Source: Flavobacterium urumqiense (GTDB lineage Bacteria; Bacteroidota; Bacteroidia; Flavobacteriales; Flavobacteriaceae). From it: a stretch of 64,000 nucleotides of DNA. The notes beneath the pieces are model-generated. The model worked only from the letters and a program-made list of their open reading frames with translations, was not told the origin of the DNA and searched no databases. Numbering within the stretch: position 1 is the first letter of the stretch; every line of letters begins with the position of its first letter. Made by a program: the position numbers and the translations under genes. Where the stretch lies: contig NZ_FNVP01000002.1 of the NCBI RefSeq assembly GCF_900108015.1, positions 62,001 through 126,000 of the forward strand. The letters run 5' to 3'. Shown here in pieces: positions 1 to 7,115 of this stretch.

Positions 1-1476
1 GCTCAAACCATATATAAAACTATCAACATTAAAATCTCCTTTAGTTATTTCTCTTGACTTAAACCCATCAGTATCGTAATTAATATGTTGCTTTGATTTT
101 AGATTTGTTCCAATATACCCTCCCAAACCAAGACGAAAACTATCGTGTGTTTTAAAATAAGTCTTCCCATCTCTCACTTTACACTTTGTAAAGTCAAATT
201 CTAAATGCATTGGAAATACTAAATTTACATTCTTGAAACGGGAATCATCATGACGAATTGGATTTACCTCAAGATTTGTCTGATTTCCATCTACTACAAA
301 ATACCTGTTATCTGAAGCTCGCAAATTATTGTACATTACGGAAAGTCCATATTTTGCATGCAATAAATTATTCTTATTCAAAATTCTTGTATTGTAAGTC
401 AATCCCCATTCATAAAAATGAGAACCCAAATACCTAAAATCTGATTTTTCGACACTTTTATTAGTCACCAAATTATTCAATCCTGCTGCAAAAACCACCT
501 GACTTGTTGTTCGTTTTGATTGTCGATCTTCTTTATCTAACTGTCCGTTATAAATTTTCATGGATGTAATATTGATTTCTCTTTTATTCTTTCCAATAGA
601 ATCCGTACTACCTCCTATAATGATACTTGTACCGCCGCTTTTATATATATTTTCATCTTCAAACTTTCCATCCACTTTATCTTGAATCAATTGATTTAAT
701 TTATCTTCTTCAATAGCGACTTTTGTTTCAATATTAGCGGCGCGTTCTTCCGCTTTTTTCAATTTGAGTTCTTCCGCTTTTTCTTTAGAAATTATTCCTT
801 TTGCAACTTCTTTATCTAATGCATCTATTTCCGTTTTTAAAGCATTTTTCTGAGTATCTGTTATTGTTTTAATTTGATTGGCAATTGTTTTTGCTCTTTT
901 TTCGAATGAAATTCCTTCGTGTTCCCTACCTTTTACCAAACCCGTTTCAGGAACGGTATTATCAACAACTTCAAGTGTAACTTCTTTAAACCAAATTTGA
1001 CCTGTTCCATTTAATAAAACGCCATACGATATCGATGTTGCTTCCGCTGGCACAAATAAAACTACTTCATATTTTGTCCAATCAGTTGTCCCTCTGATGG
1101 CTCTTCTTTGCATGTTATCAAAAGAGAGAACAGCAGAATCATAATAATCTACGCGCATCCAAAGTCCAGCCCACGATCTTACTTTATTACTTTTTACATA
1201 ACCCGTCATTTTAATTGTTTTCCCTAAATACAAATCAGATTTGATGGATTTCATAATATTCCCAAAACCAATAATTTGGCTTTTAACTGATTTAATTGTT
1301 AAAATGTTTTGATTGTTAAATTCAGGGCTTTTATCAGGACCTATTTCATAACTTTCTATTTTCGGTTGTCTGTAACTCCATTCTACCGGATATTTTTCTG
1401 AATTTACTTTTTGAGCACTTAATTTAGTTGCCATCGCAACCAGCATTATTATTGTAACTAAAATGATTTTCTGCAT
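1..1476 (-). CDS. Outer-membrane beta-barrel protein with N-terminal sandwich domain and coiled coil (3' end outside window)
   Basis: The frame is open from an ATG at 1476 down to base 1, so at least 492 codons are present and the C terminus is missing. The product starts with a signal peptide (MQKIILVTIIMLVAMATKLSAQ). Residues of roughly 25-165 look like a jelly-roll, carbohydrate-binding-like fold (for example SWAGLWMRVDYYD). A charged, probably coiled-coil stretch rich in K, E and A follows at about 175-250. The remainder has alternating aromatic and polar strands typical of an outer-membrane barrel. It lies 34 bases downstream of the anti-sigma gene on the same strand and is probably in the same operon, perhaps as sensor or target. 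The function is unknown and the domain calls are by eye. Confidence 0.7.
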   Translation of the reverse strand, partial: MQKIILVTIIMLVAMATKLSAQKVNSEKYPVEWSYRQPKIESYEIGPDKSPEFNNQNILTIKSVKSQIIGFGNIMKSIKSDLYLGKTIKMTGYVKSNKVRSWAGLWMRVDYYDSAVLSFDNMQRRAIRGTTDWTKYEVVLFVPAEATSISYGVLLNGTGQIWFKEVTLEVVDNTVPETGLVKGREHEGISFEKRAKTIANQIKTITDTQKNALKTEIDALDKEVAKGIISKEKAEELKLKKAEERAANIETKVAIEEDKLNQLIQDKVDGKFEDENIYKSGGTSIIIGGSTDSIGKNKREINITSMKIYNGQLDKEDRQSKRTTSQVVFAAGLNNLVTNKSVEKSDFRYLGSHFYEWGLTYNTRILNKNNLLHAKYGLSVMYNNLRASDNRYFVVDGNQTNLEVNPIRHDDSRFKNVNLVFPMHLEFDFTKCKVRDGKTYFKTHDSFRLGLGGYIGTNLKSKQHINYDTDGFKSREITKGDFNVDSFIYGLS

Positions 1477-1510
1477 GATTTTCGTTTTTTGATTGATGAT
1501 TGATTTTTAA

Positions 1511-2230
1511 TTATTCTTCGTAATTTCTATTGACTAAAACTGTTTTTATAGCATTAAAATTTTTGTTGAATTTGTCCAATGCTGCTTCTTTAAAAGATTG
1601 ATTTAATTCTGTTTCAGCATTTGATAATAAACTGTTTGGATTTATTGAAATAGCTTTTCTAGTTTTTTCAATTGATCTGTCAGTAGCTTTTGGTTCAAAT
1701 TTAGTATTGCTAACTTCCGCCAATAATTTTTCTGCTGAAACGTATCTATTATTACTTTTTGCCGAATAATTCTTGTTTTCAAAAGAACTAACTATGGCAT
1801 TATTCTCTTTTGCAGGATTGATGATTGAAACCTCCTCCTCTTTAATATTAAGTAGCTTTGGTTGCTTTTTTAGAATAGTAATATCCGCAACAACTTCATG
1901 TTCCTTAAATGTTGGTTTTTGAATTTGGTCTGGCAAAACAGCTTCATTGATTATTTCTGGCTCATTTAAATTATTGACCTTTGTTTTTTGTTCCAAAACT
2001 ACCGGAGTATCCTTATTTATTTTTACAGTTTCAGAATTATTAAAAAAAACTGTTCCTATCAATAAAAATCCAACAAAACTAGCCGCTGCAAGCAACCACG
2101 GAAATTTAGCTTTTGGTTTTTCAGCGACCGTAAGCATTGCATCCAGTTTGCTCCAAGCCATTTCTGATGGTTTGATTTCCCTAGAATTCAATTGCTCTTT
2201 AAACTGTGTTTCTAATTTATTCGGTTCCAT
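1511..2230 (-). CDS. Putative membrane anti-sigma factor
   Basis: This 239-residue protein has a hydrophilic N-terminal region of about 40 residues containing a WSKLDAML-type segment. A single transmembrane helix follows (about 44-63, PWLLAAASFVGFLLIGTVFF), then a long, low-complexity periplasmic part rich in K, E and N. The topology and the 14-base overlap of its start with the end of the ECF sigma gene indicate an anti-sigma partner that holds the sigma factor at the inner membrane. I see no recognised zinc-binding motif, so the assignment rests on position and topology. The next gene downstream encodes an outer-membrane protein. Confidence 0.65.
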   Translation of the reverse strand: MEPNKLETQFKEQLNSREIKPSEMAWSKLDAMLTVAEKPKAKFPWLLAAASFVGFLLIGTVFFNNSETVKINKDTPVVLEQKTKVNNLNEPEIINEAVLPDQIQKPTFKEHEVVADITILKKQPKLLNIKEEEVSIINPAKENNAIVSSFENKNYSAKSNNRYVSAEKLLAEVSNTKFEPKATDRSIEKTRKAISINPNSLLSNAETELNQSFKEAALDKFNKNFNAIKTVLVNRNYEE

Positions 2231-2777
2231 TATTGTAATTTTTTAACGTATTAATCTGTCCCTGCAGCATTTTTCTGGCATGTGACAATTGCGATTTTGA
2301 TGTTCCTTCATTAATCCCCAACATAGTGGCAATTTCGTGATGTTTGAATCCTTCAATAGCATATAAATTGAAAACCATTTTATAGCCATCCGGCAAACTA
2401 TCAATCAAAAATTGAATATCGTCTATTGAAAATTGGCTTTCGATATTATTGAAACTTTCTTCAAAATAGGTTTCTTCTTCACTATATTTCAGTTTTTTTT
2501 CGACTCGGATAAAAGAAATACATTCATTTATCATGATTCTCCTAATCCAACCTTCGAAACTTCCTTTGTGCTGAAAATTTTTCAAATTCGTAAACACTTT
2601 CATAAAAGCAGTAATCATGATATCTTCGGCCTGATGAATGTCTTTTATGTACTGGCGGCAAACGCTTAACATTTTTGGAGAAAATTGGGTATAAATCTGC
2701 TGTTGCGCCAGCCGATTGTTTTCGACAGCTAACTGGATTAATTCATTTTCCTCGTGATGTAAGTTGATTACTTTCAT
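2217..2777 (-). CDS. ECF-type RNA polymerase sigma factor (sigma-70 family)
   Basis: Region 2 is seen at about residues 20-90 (ending near FEGWIRRIMINECISFIR) and region 4 at about 120-175 with a helix-turn-helix around HHEIATMLGINEGTSKSQLS. Length (about 186 residues) is typical of ECF factors. A longer frame begins at 2795, but the ATG at 2777 (MKVINLHHEENELIQ) gives the usual N terminus and follows a T/C-rich repeat-like leader, so I prefer it. It overlaps the putative anti-sigma gene by 14 bases, a classic translationally coupled pair. The trigger for release is unknown; the outer-membrane gene in the same run suggests an envelope signal or target. Confidence 0.9.
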   Translation of the reverse strand: MKVINLHHEENELIQLAVENNRLAQQQIYTQFSPKMLSVCRQYIKDIHQAEDIMITAFMKVFTNLKNFQHKGSFEGWIRRIMINECISFIRVEKKLKYSEEETYFEESFNNIESQFSIDDIQFLIDSLPDGYKMVFNLYAIEGFKHHEIATMLGINEGTSKSQLSHARKMLQGQINTLKNYNNGTE

Positions 2778-2997
2778 AAATAATTTCAATGGCAAAAATC
2801 AATTTCAATTTCAATTTCAATATTTCTCATTACTATTGCAATTGATGCTTGATATTGAACCTCATCTCTATTAACATAGACGATTGACAATGCCAAAAGG
2901 TTGCATCTTATGGAGAAAATTTTTTGATTTTACAACTTGAAAATCAAAAAACTCAGTAAAATCAATAGGAAACGAGAGAAAATATTTTAAAAAAGAA

Positions 2998-3975
2998 TTA
3001 TTTTTTTCTTTCAATGACGTAATTGACCATCAAAATTAATGCATCTTTAAACTCCGAATTTGGATAATTCTCCAGCAATAAAAGTGCTTCTTGCTGAAAT
3101 TCAACCATTTTTTGTTCCGCATAAAGCAAACCGTTATTGCTTTTTACAAAAGCAATAACTTCTTTCACGCGTTTTTTATCCTTATTATGGTTTTTAATGG
3201 AATTAATCAACCAGCTTTTTTCTTTGGAAGTACACGTATTCAAAACATGAATAAGAGGCAATGTCATTTTTTGTTCTTTGATGTCAATCCCTGTTGGTTT
3301 CCCAATAGCTTCATCCGTGTAATCGAATAAATCATCTTTTATTTGGAAAGCCATCCCAATGAGTTCTCCAAATTTGCGCATGTTTTCTACCTGAATTTCA
3401 TCCTCAATAACGGATCTTGCCCCTAGAGCACAACAGGCAGCGATAAGTGTGGCTGTCTTTTGTCGAATAATTTCGTAATAAATATCTTCTGTAATATCAA
3501 GTCGTCTGGCTTTTTCTATTTGAAGTAACTCGCCTTCACTCATTTCGCGAACAGCGACAGAAATAATTCGAAGCAAATCGAAATCGCCATTATCAATAGA
3601 AAGCAGTAAGCCTTTTGATAACAAATAATCTCCAACAAGTACTGCAATTTTATTTTTCCAAAGTGCATTGATCGAGAAAAAACCTCTTCTGCGATTGCTG
3701 TCATCCACTACATCATCATGAACCAAGGTTGCTGTATGAATTAATTCTATGACACAAGCACCTCGATAGGTTCGCTCGTTTACCATCCCTGCCGAAACCA
3801 TTTTAGCAGTCAGAAAAACGAACATAGGACGCATTTGCTTCCCTTTCCTATTAACGATATAATAAGTGATTCTGTTGAGTAAAGCCACTTGTGAAGTCAT
3901 CGATTCGTAGAACTTTTTTTCAAAAAGTTCCATTTCGTTGAAAATGGGCTGTTTTATTTGTGAAGTAATATTCAT
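2998..3975 (-). CDS. Polyprenyl diphosphate synthase (long-chain trans-prenyltransferase)
   Basis: The 325-residue protein has all the hallmarks of the IspA/IspB family: GKQMRP at 45-50, the first aspartate-rich motif DDVVDD at 87-92 followed by RRR, a KTA motif near 173, and the second aspartate-rich motif DDLFD at 214-218 after FQIK. It condenses isopentenyl diphosphate units onto an allylic primer. In Flavobacteriaceae such an enzyme normally makes the side chain of menaquinone, but chain length cannot be read from sequence by eye. The start at 3975 sits 7 bases after a TATATTTG box. No operon partner is evident; a gap of 222 bases separates it from the sigma gene. Confidence 0.92.
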   Translation of the reverse strand: MNITSQIKQPIFNEMELFEKKFYESMTSQVALLNRITYYIVNRKGKQMRPMFVFLTAKMVSAGMVNERTYRGACVIELIHTATLVHDDVVDDSNRRRGFFSINALWKNKIAVLVGDYLLSKGLLLSIDNGDFDLLRIISVAVREMSEGELLQIEKARRLDITEDIYYEIIRQKTATLIAACCALGARSVIEDEIQVENMRKFGELIGMAFQIKDDLFDYTDEAIGKPTGIDIKEQKMTLPLIHVLNTCTSKEKSWLINSIKNHNKDKKRVKEVIAFVKSNNGLLYAEQKMVEFQQEALLLLENYPNSEFKDALILMVNYVIERKK

Positions 3976-3982
3976 TCGAGAT

Positions 3983-4016
3983 CAAATATACTGTTTTCCA
4001 AATAAAAAAACAGCAA
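3983..4016 (-). promoter_or_regulatory. Promoter of the polyprenyl synthase gene
   Basis: On the minus strand TTG (4016-4014), a spacer of 23 bases and TATATTTG (3990-3983) match the Bacteroidota consensus TTG-N17-23-TAnnTTTG. The box ends 7 bases before the ATG, giving a very short leader. Confidence 0.6.
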
Positions 4017-4185
4017 CTATTTCACAGCATTTGCTTTTAAAAATTTTATTTACAAATTACTTGAACTGACGCAAATTCTATTAATTATTTAAGTTGAATT
4101 CCTCGAAATTGTATTGCTGAAAAAAAAATACGTAATTCAAATCAATAATTATTCGTGTGAATTTGCATAATTCGTGGATACCATT

Positions 4186-5229
4186 TTATGCTTCTTTATT
4201 GGCCAGTTGCCCACAGGCAGCATCAATATCTTTTCCGCGGCTTCTTCGCACTTTGACCACAATTCCGCTTGCTTCCAGTGCTTTTATGTACGCATTAATT
4301 GATTCTTCGGAAGCTTGCTGAAATTCTCCATCGTCAATTGGGTTGTATTCAATAAGATTTACTTTACAAGGAACGTATTTACAAAATTTCACTAATGCAT
4401 CAATAGACTCTTTGTTGTCATTTATGTCTTTCCAAACTACATATTCGTAGGAGATTTTGCTTTTGGTTTTTCTGTACCAATATTCTAATGATTCGCGTAA
4501 ATCTGCCAAAGGAAAATTTTCACTGAAAGGCATGATTCGAGAACGAATTTCATCTATTGCAGAATGCAGCGAAACGGCGAGTTTGAATTTTACGTCATCA
4601 TCTGCCAGTTTCTTAATCATTTTTGGCACTCCCGAAGTCGAAACCATGATACGTTTTGGCGACATTCCCAAACCTTCCGGAGAAATAATCATTTCAATCG
4701 CTTTCAAAACATTATTGTAATTCATGAGCGGTTCTCCCATTCCCATAAAAACAATATTTGACAGCGGATGATTATAATACAAACGACTTTCTTTATCTAT
4801 AGCAACAACCTGATCGTAAATTTCAGCTGGCTCCAGATTTCGCATTCTTTTTAAGCGCGCTGTTGCGCAAAAGTTACAATCTAAACTACAACCCACTTGA
4901 CTGGAAACGCAAGCAGTTGTTCTTGTGTTTGTCGGGATTAAAACCGATTCTACCACCAACCCATCGTGCAAACGTACCGCATTTTTGACGGTCCCGTCTT
5001 CACTACGCTGCATGGTATCTACTTTGATATGATTAATTACAAAGTTAGCTTCAAGCATAGTACGCGTTTCCTTAGAAACATTGGTCATATCATCAAAACT
5101 GTGAGCACCTTTACTCCACAACCATTCATAAACTTGATTCCCTCGGAAAGATTTGTCCCCATTGGCTACAAAAAATTCACGTAATTGTTCTTTTGATAAG
5201 GCTCGTATGTCTTTTTTCTCAATTTGCAT
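4186..5229 (-). CDS. rlmN: Dual-specificity 23S rRNA A2503 / tRNA A37 C2-methyltransferase RlmN
   Basis: A radical-SAM methylating enzyme of 347 residues. The Fe-S cluster motif CSLDCNFC is at C114, C118 and C121, SAM-binding GMGEP is at about 163-167, and the C-terminal DIDAACGQLA supplies the mobile catalytic cysteine (C339). C2-methylation of 23S rRNA A2503 and of A37 in some tRNAs supports decoding fidelity. The length is normal for the family. The gene stands alone, divergent from the O-methyltransferase. A TAACTTTG box lies only 4 bases before the ATG, so the mRNA may be leaderless. Confidence 0.96.
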   Translation of the reverse strand: MQIEKKDIRALSKEQLREFFVANGDKSFRGNQVYEWLWSKGAHSFDDMTNVSKETRTMLEANFVINHIKVDTMQRSEDGTVKNAVRLHDGLVVESVLIPTNTRTTACVSSQVGCSLDCNFCATARLKRMRNLEPAEIYDQVVAIDKESRLYYNHPLSNIVFMGMGEPLMNYNNVLKAIEMIISPEGLGMSPKRIMVSTSGVPKMIKKLADDDVKFKLAVSLHSAIDEIRSRIMPFSENFPLADLRESLEYWYRKTKSKISYEYVVWKDINDNKESIDALVKFCKYVPCKVNLIEYNPIDDGEFQQASEESINAYIKALEASGIVVKVRRSRGKDIDAACGQLANKEA

Positions 5230-5233
5230 GGCG

Positions 5234-5241
5234 CAAAGTTA
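5234..5241 (-). promoter_or_regulatory. Promoter -7 box of rlmN, possibly leaderless
   Basis: The minus strand reads TAACTTTG, then four bases, then the rlmN ATG. A perfect TAnnTTTG box this close would put transcription initiation at or next to the start codon. I see no clear TTG at the -33 distance. Confidence 0.5.
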
Positions 5242-5285
5242 GTAAGTATTTTGAGGTTTTGGTTATTTGTGAATTTGGTTATTTG

Positions 5286-5293
5286 TAATTTTG
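5286..5293 (+). promoter_or_regulatory. Promoter -7 box of the O-methyltransferase gene
   Basis: TAATTTTG matches TAnnTTTG and lies 16 bases before the ATG at 5310. A TTG at 5259-5261 is 24 bases upstream, one more than the usual maximum spacing. Confidence 0.5.
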
Positions 5294-5309
5294 TGAAAAA
5301 TTTAAAAAA

Positions 5310-5951
5310 ATGCATTTCATTTCCCAAGAATTAGAAGACTATATCGAACAACATTCTGAAAAAGAACCTGCATTATTAGCAGCGCTCAATAAAGAAACCT
5401 ATCAGAAGATTTTGTTGCCTCGCATGTTAAGCGGACATTTTCAGGGACGTGTTTTAAGTATGTTGTCTAAACTGATTCGTCCTGTAAATATTCTTGAAAT
5501 AGGCACTTACACTGGCTATTCGGCATTGTGCTTATGTGAAGGTATGCAGGAAGGCGGGCAACTTCATACGATTGACATCAAAGAAGAATTGGTTGATTTT
5601 CAGCGAAAACATTTTGATAAATCGCCTTGGGGAAAACAAATTATGCAACATCTTGGGCAAGCAGTTGCTATCATACCAACGCTTGACTTAAAATTTGATT
5701 TGGTTTTTATCGATGCCGACAAAGAAAATTACCTCAACTATTTTGAATTGATTCTTTCAAAAATGAATAAAGGCGGGATTATTTTATCCGACAATGTGTT
5801 GTGGAGCGGTAAAGTTTTAGAACCGCTGCAACCTAATGATTTAAGTACCAAAATTATAATGGAATATAATGAGTTATTAAAAAACGACCCTCGAGTAGAA
5901 ACCGTTTTATTGCCTATTCGCGATGGATTGACGGTGAGTCGGGTGATTTAG
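5310..5951 (+). CDS. SAM-dependent O-methyltransferase (class I, caffeoyl-CoA OMT-like, family 3)
   Basis: The 213-residue protein carries the SAM-binding signature LEIGTYTGYSALCL near residues 63-77, the metal-binding acidic motif FIDADKENYLNYFE near 131-144, and DNVLWSGKV near 157-165, all diagnostic of the YrrM / caffeoyl-CoA O-methyltransferase family (PF01596). Some bacterial members methylate hydroxyuridine in tRNA, others catechols; the substrate here cannot be told. The length is typical. It is transcribed away from rlmN and is followed by a palindromic repeat, then the convergent PAP2 gene. Confidence 0.88.
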   Translation: MHFISQELEDYIEQHSEKEPALLAALNKETYQKILLPRMLSGHFQGRVLSMLSKLIRPVNILEIGTYTGYSALCLCEGMQEGGQLHTIDIKEELVDFQRKHFDKSPWGKQIMQHLGQAVAIIPTLDLKFDLVFIDADKENYLNYFELILSKMNKGGIILSDNVLWSGKVLEPLQPNDLSTKIIMEYNELLKNDPRVETVLLPIRDGLTVSRVI

Positions 5952-5993
5952 ATTTCTGTTGGCATTAAAAAGACATTTTGGAAACGAATGCCC

Positions 5994-6105
5994 TAGCCCT
6001 GATGGAAGCGGCATCCTTTTCTAGTCCTGAATTTGTTTCAGGATCCTGAAACAAGTTCAGGACTAGAAAAGATATAGCAAACAGCAGGAAAAAGCTCCTA
6101 AAAAA
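5994..6105. repeat. Interspersed palindromic repeat, copy A
   Basis: The left arm TAGCCCTGATGGAAGCGG and the right-arm pieces GATATAGC, CAGCAGGAAAAAGCTCCT and a run of A match copy C at 43432. Between them (6017-6070) is a 54-base near-perfect inverted repeat starting TTTTCTAGTCCTGAATTTG, with one mismatch between the 27-base arms. It lies between two convergent genes, so it may also end transcription from either side. Confidence 0.75.
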
Positions 6106-6109
6106 AATA

Positions 6110-6679
6110 TTATTTGGGCGCAGTAAAATATTTTTGCTGAACTAGCCCGTAGATAATGAACATCATAAAGCCGAAAATAAATCCGAAAAAATAACCTGTA
6201 AGAATATCTATTGGGTAATGCAACCCCAAGTATATCCTACTATAAGCGAATATTAAAGGCCAGAAGAAAAGAAAACCGAAGTATTTAATTTTACTCTTAA
6301 AATTAAAATATAAAAAGGTGGCTACAGCCATTGTATTTGCAGCATGACCCGAGAAAAAGCTAAACGAATAACTCTTTTTTACTACTCGAATAAAAGTATT
6401 GATTGAAGGATCATTACAAGGACGCAATCGATGAAAGCCATTTTTAAATAAATTGGTTGTTTGATCTGTAATAGTTATCAAAGCGGCTACAAACAAAAGT
6501 AAAATCAAGGTTTGCTTTGCACCTAATTTTTTAAAAATCAAATAAGCCAATAGTAAAAAAAACGGCAACCAATTAAGTTGTTTGGTAATCATTAACCAAA
6601 GCGGGTCATATGTTTCTGAACCTAAACCATTCAAATAAATAAATAATTGGGTATCAAGGGAAAGTAATTTTTCCAACAT
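6110..6679 (-). CDS. PAP2-family membrane phosphatase
   Basis: The 189-residue protein has several hydrophobic helices and the three PAP2 motifs in order: KNGFHRLRP (KX6RP type), SFFSGHAANT (the PSGH equivalent, here FSGH) and SRIYLGLHYPID (SRX5HX3D). This family removes phosphate from lipid pyrophosphates or phospholipids at the inner membrane; undecaprenyl diphosphate or lipid A are the usual candidates. Its start overlaps the stop of tatA by one base (TAATG), so the two are co-translated. The substrate is not determinable. Confidence 0.88.
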   Translation of the reverse strand: MLEKLLSLDTQLFIYLNGLGSETYDPLWLMITKQLNWLPFFLLLAYLIFKKLGAKQTLILLLFVAALITITDQTTNLFKNGFHRLRPCNDPSINTFIRVVKKSYSFSFFSGHAANTMAVATFLYFNFKSKIKYFGFLFFWPLIFAYSRIYLGLHYPIDILTGYFFGFIFGFMMFIIYGLVQQKYFTAPK

Positions 6680-7005
6680 TACATTTGGCGCTTAATTGGA
6701 CCTGCGACGTCATCAATTATTTCTTTCGTTTTTTCAATATGGGTAGCGGTTTCTCCAAGAAGATTTTCCTTAGCTTTATTGATTTCTGATGAAATATTTC
6801 CTGTCATGTCAGTCAATGATTTCGCATCAAATCCATTAGCCTCAGCCCCTTTTTGGATTTCACTTTTTATATCATTGGTCGCATTTTTTATTTGTGCCAT
6901 TGCTTTTCCCATAGAACGTGCTATTTCAGGCACTTTATCAGAACCAAAAAGCATTAGTACAATAAACATGATAAAAATTAATTCGCCTCCACCTATGCCA
7001 AACAT
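6679..7005 (-). CDS. tatA: Sec-independent (twin-arginine) translocase subunit TatA/TatE
   Basis: A 108-residue TatA/Hcf106 protein: a short N-terminal hydrophobic helix preceded by FGIGGGE (conserved glutamate), the FGSDKVPEIARSMGKA hinge and amphipathic helix, then a charged tail. TatA forms the pore-like assembly that exports folded proteins across the inner membrane together with TatC. It is the first gene of a pair with the PAP2 phosphatase. A TATCTTTG box lies 21 bases upstream. No tatC is present in the window. Confidence 0.92.
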   Translation of the reverse strand: MFGIGGGELIFIMFIVLMLFGSDKVPEIARSMGKAMAQIKNATNDIKSEIQKGAEANGFDAKSLTDMTGNISSEINKAKENLLGETATHIEKTKEIIDDVAGPIKRQM

Positions 7006-7026
7006 ATTTTCTATTTTTTAATAATA

Positions 7027-7034
7027 CAAAGATA
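7027..7034 (-). promoter_or_regulatory. Promoter -7 box of tatA
   Basis: TATCTTTG on the minus strand, 21 bases before the tatA ATG, matches the Bacteroidota TAnnTTTG consensus. Confidence 0.5.
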
Positions 7035-7070
7035 TCATTTTTTGAAACTTTGTGTTTTAAATTTTTCATA

Positions 7071-7100
7071 AAAAAAAGACTCAAAATTGAGCCTTTTTTT
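7071..7100 (-). terminator. Rho-independent terminator after the M1 peptidase gene
   Basis: The palindrome CTCAAAATTGAG is flanked by A7 on one side and T7 on the other, giving a stem followed by a U-tract on the minus strand just downstream of the peptidase stop. Confidence 0.75.
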
Positions 7101-7115
7101 TATTTTTATTTTTCC

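Noticed and set aside
3990..4185. AATTCGTG-type sequence between the polyprenyl synthase and rlmN
   Set aside because: Fragments such as ATTCGTGTGAATTTGCATAA recall a flavobacterial intergenic repeat, but only one degenerate copy is in the window, so it cannot be supported.
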